Positions 6,864 to 9,613 of a stretch of DNA of 9,613 bases are shown here, in pieces. Source of the stretch: an uncultured Bacillota bacterium (GTDB lineage: Bacteria > Bacillota_I > Bacilli_A > RF39 > UBA660); contig CAMWQX010000022.1 of the NCBI GenBank assembly GCA_947176475.1, positions 1 to 9,613 on the forward strand, read 5' to 3'. How positions within the stretch are numbered: the stretch's first letter is position 1; each line of letters starts with the position of its first letter. Below the pieces are notes generated by a model that was not told where the DNA came from, did not search any database, and saw nothing but the letters and a program-made list of their open reading frames with translations. Position numbers and translations under genes: made by a program.

Positions 6864-7634
6864 ATGAAGAAAAAGGAAAATAAAATTCTTCTAATTTTAT
6901 CAGTAATATTTGTTGGATTAGTAGTAATTGTTACAACTCTTGTCTTCTTAATCCCTCAATTTACTAAAGTTAAAGAAGTAAAAATACCAGATAATATAAT
7001 CAATATGAGTGTTGTTGATGCGGAAAGAGAATTAGAAAAACTTGGACTTACTGTTGCCAGTGAAACTAAAGATGTTTCATCAAGTGACATTGCCAGTGGT
7101 AATGTTGTTAGAACAAGCCCTTCAATCGGAAGAACTGTTAAAAAGGGAACGGAAATAACTCTTTATGTATCAACAGGGGAAAATGGTTATATTGTTGAAG
7201 AACTAAAAGGCAAAAATGTTGATGAAGTAAAAGGCGTTTTAGAAAAAATGTATAACTTACTTGTCATTATAAAATCGGAAGAAGCTGGTCCTGATGCAAA
7301 AGCCAATACTATCATTAAATCAGAGCCAGAAGCCGGAGCTCGTTTAACAGAAGGACAACAAATAATTCTTTATGTTCCTGATATGACTGCTGTATATCCG
7401 GATTTTACAAAAGGCAAATATACTCTAAAAGAGATTGAAGCTTGGTGTGAAAAATATGGTGTTGAACTATTACAAATCTACCAAGAAACTGATGAATATA
7501 AGCCAGGAACAATCTATGATCAAAGTCAAAAAGCGGGAACAACTGTCATAAAGAATTCATCATTAACCATTTATATTGCTGATGAATATGTCGATGATAA
7601 TAACACCGACCTAGACATAGATACAGGAGAGTAG
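6864..7634 (+). CDS. prkC: Transmembrane and PASTA-repeat sensor part of PrkC (downstream of the TAG)
   Basis: From the first Met after the TAG this is 256 residues: a short basic segment (MKKKENK), one transmembrane helix (about residues 8-30), and an extracytoplasmic region of three PASTA repeats, at roughly 38-105, 106-173 and 174-243, followed by an acidic tail (YVDDNNTDLDIDTGE). Each repeat shows the typical ending, such as GRTVKKGTEITLYVS in the first. PASTA domains bind muropeptides or lipid II at the cell surface and control the kinase on the other side of the membrane. The domain order and frame mark it as the C-terminal half of the prkC gene that begins at 5856. It could also be made separately: GAGG at 6852-6855 lies eight bases before ATG. 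Alone it would resemble a kinase-less PASTA membrane protein. It ends in TAG one base before rsgA. Confidence 0.88.
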   Translation: MKKKENKILLILSVIFVGLVVIVTTLVFLIPQFTKVKEVKIPDNIINMSVVDAERELEKLGLTVASETKDVSSSDIASGNVVRTSPSIGRTVKKGTEITLYVSTGENGYIVEELKGKNVDEVKGVLEKMYNLLVIIKSEEAGPDAKANTIIKSEPEAGARLTEGQQIILYVPDMTAVYPDFTKGKYTLKEIEAWCEKYGVELLQIYQETDEYKPGTIYDQSQKAGTTVIKNSSLTIYIADEYVDDNNTDLDIDTGE

Positions 7635-7635
7635 A

Positions 7636-8454
7636 ATGCAAGGACGCATCATTCGTATAATTAGCAATTTATATACTGTAGAAAGTGGAAACGAAGTCTA
7701 TGAATGTCGTGCTAGAGGATTATTTCGCAATAAAGAGATAACTCCTCTAGTAGGAGACATTGTTGAATTCAATGAGGAAAATTATATATTAAGTATCAAT
7801 TCTAGAAAAAATGAACTTAATAGACCGATGATTGCCAATATTGATTCAGCAATAATTGTAACAACTTGTACAAGACCTGAGTTTTCTCCTTTTTTATTAG
7901 ATAAAATGCTAGTAAATATCACATTAAATCATATAGATCCCATCATCTGTTTTTCTAAATATGACTTATTAAATGAAAAAGAGCAGAAAGAATTTGATGA
8001 GATAATCGCATATTACAATAGTATTGGTATAAAGACTCTTATCAATCATGACATCAAAACTTTAGAAAAATATATCAGTGGATGTACCGTTGTTTTAACT
8101 GGGCAAACTGGCGCTGGTAAATCAACGCTTTTAAATGCCTTGGATGCAACACTTAATCTAGCAACAGATGATATCAGTGAAGCGTTAGGTCGTGGAAAAC
8201 ATACAACTAGACATGTTGAACTCTTTAAAGTTAAAGACTATTACATTGCCGATACTCCTGGTTTTTCTGCTTTAGATGTCATCGATGATATCTATAATAT
8301 TCGTTTTGCTTTTCCCGAATTTGCCAATGATGAATGTCACTTCCGTGATTGCCTACACAAGGGCGAAAAGGGATGTCGTGTTATTGAACAAGTGGAAAAT
8401 GGCGAAATCTTAAAATCGCGCTATGATAGTTATAGAAAGATGGTCGAGAAATGA
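7636..8454 (+). CDS. rsgA: Ribosome small subunit-dependent GTPase RsgA (YloQ)
   Basis: RsgA is a circularly permuted GTPase that assists late maturation of the 30S subunit. The 272-residue protein has an N-terminal OB-fold (about 1-65) including a CRARGLFRN segment. The permuted G domain follows: G4-like SKYD at 107-110 (Ser for the usual Asn, with Thr or Ser common in Firmicutes), then G1 GQTGAGKS at 156-163, the switch I segment GRGKHTT at 185-191 and G3 DTPG at 206-209. The C-terminal zinc finger is complete (C234, C239, H241, C247). In B. subtilis and Staphylococcus this GTPase is a reported substrate of the PrkC-type kinase, fitting its place right after prkC. The start follows the PASTA stop by one base, with AGGAGA five bases upstream. 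The stop overlaps the rpe ATG. Confidence 0.96.
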   Translation: MQGRIIRIISNLYTVESGNEVYECRARGLFRNKEITPLVGDIVEFNEENYILSINSRKNELNRPMIANIDSAIIVTTCTRPEFSPFLLDKMLVNITLNHIDPIICFSKYDLLNEKEQKEFDEIIAYYNSIGIKTLINHDIKTLEKYISGCTVVLTGQTGAGKSTLLNALDATLNLATDDISEALGRGKHTTRHVELFKVKDYYIADTPGFSALDVIDDIYNIRFAFPEFANDECHFRDCLHKGEKGCRVIEQVENGEILKSRYDSYRKMVEK

Positions 8455-9080
8455 AAGTATCAGTAACATTCTTAAAATATAAAGAGACATTAAAAAAGGT
8501 AATTGATGAATTAGAGACAACATCTGCCGATTATTTGCATGTTGATGTGATGGATGGAAAATTCGTTCCACCAGTTGTCTTGCCTATTCCGGAAATTAAA
8601 GAACATTTAATGAACACTAGGATACCTTTAGATGTTCATTTAATGGTAGAAGATCCCAAAGAATATATTGATCTATTTGCCAAAGGCAATACAGAATACA
8701 TAACTATCCATGCCGAACTAAATCAAGACATTCGTGCTCTTATTGATTATATTCATTCTAAAAATATAAAAGCGGGAATTGCTATCAAAGCGGAAACAAC
8801 CATTGAAGATATTAAGGAATATTTGAATGTCATTGATTATGTCTTAATCATGGGAATTATCCCTGGATATGGTGGACAAAAAATGATACCCGAAACCGTT
8901 TCTAAAATTCATGATCTAAAGCGTGTTCGTGAGGAAAACAATTATCATTATGTTATCTCATTTGATGGTGGCATAAATAAAGATACACGACCATTACTTG
9001 ATGAATTAGATATTATAGCTGTCGGTTCATTTATTACTATGAGTGATAATATGCAAGAAAGCATTGATATTATAAGATAG
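8451..9080 (+). CDS. rpe: Ribulose-phosphate 3-epimerase
   Basis: This 209-residue TIM-barrel enzyme interconverts D-ribulose 5-phosphate and D-xylulose 5-phosphate in the pentose phosphate pathway. The metal ligands appear intact: His30 and Asp32 in HVDVMDGKFVP, His63 in DVHLMVE, and Asp172 in FDGGI. Asp32 and Asp172 are also the catalytic acid/base pair. Phosphate-binding loops are GYGGQ (139-143), DGGI (172-175) and VGSF (191-194). The protein departs from the standard form at two places: the N-terminal SPSIL-type strand reads SVTFL, and the NPGFGGQ loop reads IPGYGGQ. It is slightly shorter than the common 215-225 residues. Similar short forms are likely in related Bacilli, so I keep the call, though a paralogue with a shifted sugar preference is possible. 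It is last in the operon, as in the B. subtilis order, where thiN follows; thiN is not here. Confidence 0.9.
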   Translation: MKVSVTFLKYKETLKKVIDELETTSADYLHVDVMDGKFVPPVVLPIPEIKEHLMNTRIPLDVHLMVEDPKEYIDLFAKGNTEYITIHAELNQDIRALIDYIHSKNIKAGIAIKAETTIEDIKEYLNVIDYVLIMGIIPGYGGQKMIPETVSKIHDLKRVREENNYHYVISFDGGINKDTRPLLDELDIIAVGSFITMSDNMQESIDIIR

Positions 9081-9101
9081 ATTTATATCTATCTTTTTTT
9101 T
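9074..9101 (+). terminator. Intrinsic terminator of the rlmN-rpe operon
   Basis: AAGATAGAT (9074-9082) and ATCTATCTT (9087-9095) form a perfect 9-bp stem with a TTAT loop, and a T run reaches 9101. The rpe stop TAG (9078-9080) lies inside the left arm, so the hairpin begins within the last codons. The stem is AT-rich but perfectly paired. Confidence 0.82.
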
Positions 9102-9128
9102 GCTAAAAATAAAAAATTATGATAAGAT
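9100..9128 (+). promoter_or_regulatory. Candidate promoter of the PF06541-type gene
   Basis: TTGCTA (9100-9105), 17 nt spacing, then TAAGAT (9123-9128) preceded by TGA, which supplies an extended -10. Each hexamer matches four of six consensus positions. TATGAT at 9118-9123 is an overlapping alternative -10. The -10 box ends 16 nt before ATG, like the two stronger promoters in this window. The evidence is moderate to weak. Confidence 0.4.
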
Positions 9129-9144
9129 TTTCTTGTGATTACCT

Positions 9145-9613
9145 ATGCAATATGAAGTAGTTTTAAACTTATTATTTATTTTCATTATATATTCTTTTTT
9201 GGGATGGTTACTTGAAGTAATAACTGTCATTTTTAAAGAGCGTAAATTTGTCAATCGTGGGGTTACGAATGGACCTTTATGTACCCTATACGGATTTGCC
9301 GCTATAATTGTTACCTTAGTTAATTATAACAATCCATCCCTTTTTGCAATCTTTGCATCAGGCGTAATATATGGTTCTGCTCTTGAACTTATTGCTGGAA
9401 AAATTTTAGAACGTGTAAATAAAAATAAATGGTGGGATTACTCCAATAAAAAGTTCAATTTGGATGGCTATATATGTCTAAGATATTCTCTTCTTTGGGG
9501 ACTTTTATCCATTATATTAATTAAATTATGCAATCCTTTATTTTTGTTTTTATTCAATAGCATTGGTAAATTATTTAGAGGTATTATAATATTTATTTTA
9601 ATAGGTATTATTA
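9145..9613 (+). CDS. PF06541-family membrane protein (putative ABC transporter permease; 3' end outside window)
   Basis: The first 156 codons are present and the gene continues past the window. Recognisable family motifs are SFLGW (17-21) with E24, NRGVTNGPLC (37-46), a helix region at 47-60, YGSALELIAG (76-85), WWDYS (96-100) and FNLDGYICLRYSLLWG (104-119), followed by a further hydrophobic region to the edge. Proteins of this kind, labelled CmpB-like or DUF1113, are common multi-pass membrane proteins in Firmicutes; the ABC-permease label has little experimental support and the function is not established. The start follows the terminator of the preceding operon, and the region upstream of ATG has only a weak SD (GTGATT, 9135-9140). 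No downstream gene is visible to help assign a role. Confidence 0.85.
   Translation, partial: MQYEVVLNLLFIFIIYSFLGWLLEVITVIFKERKFVNRGVTNGPLCTLYGFAAIIVTLVNYNNPSLFAIFASGVIYGSALELIAGKILERVNKNKWWDYSNKKFNLDGYICLRYSLLWGLLSIILIKLCNPLFLFLFNSIGKLFRGIIIFILIGII

Overview
The window is AT-rich, compactly coded DNA that reads as a low-GC Gram-positive bacterium (Bacillota, probably a Bacilli or Erysipelotrichia-like gut lineage). Three things point there: a spore-germination gerA operon, the conserved rlmN-prpC-prkC-rsgA-rpe gene order known from Bacillus subtilis, and SD sequences of the GGTGAT type. TGA, TAA and TAG all end ordinary genes here, so no recoded stop is evident. Species cannot be named from this sequence. 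No mobile element, tRNA, rRNA, CRISPR array or riboswitch was seen.

Layout. Positions 1-2700 on the minus strand carry a germinant-receptor operon in the order gerAA, gerAC, gerAB; gerAB runs off the left edge, and both junctions are 4-nt ATGA overlaps. A short divergent intergenic region (2701-2786) holds a sigma-G-like promoter for gerA and a very good sigma-A promoter for the plus strand. Positions 2787-4004 encode an AI-2E/PerM-family membrane transporter that ends in its own terminator. A second promoter then starts a plus-strand operon, 4079-9080: rlmN, PP2C phosphatase (prpC), PASTA Ser/Thr kinase (prkC), rsgA and rpe. Junctions are ATGA overlaps or 1 nt, and a terminator overlaps the rpe stop codon. 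A PF06541-type membrane protein begins at 9145 and runs off the right edge.

How the genes work together. PrpC and PrkC form the phosphatase/kinase pair that senses cell-wall material and phosphorylates growth and translation targets. RlmN (23S rRNA methylation) and RsgA (30S maturation GTPase, a known PrkC substrate in some Firmicutes) place the operon at the translation/cell-wall interface. The gerA operon encodes a nutrient germinant receptor. In B. subtilis PrkC can also trigger germination in response to muropeptides, so the proximity is suggestive but not proof of a link.

The most notable feature is that prkC is split by one in-frame TAG at 6759-6761. The reading frame otherwise runs unbroken from the kinase through a charged linker, a transmembrane helix and three PASTA repeats (5856-7634). 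This is either a nonsense mutation or sequence error, a readthrough site, or a true split into a soluble kinase and a separate membrane PASTA protein. I found no clearly new multi-gene system; the rest is ordinary core-genome content with compact regulatory sites.
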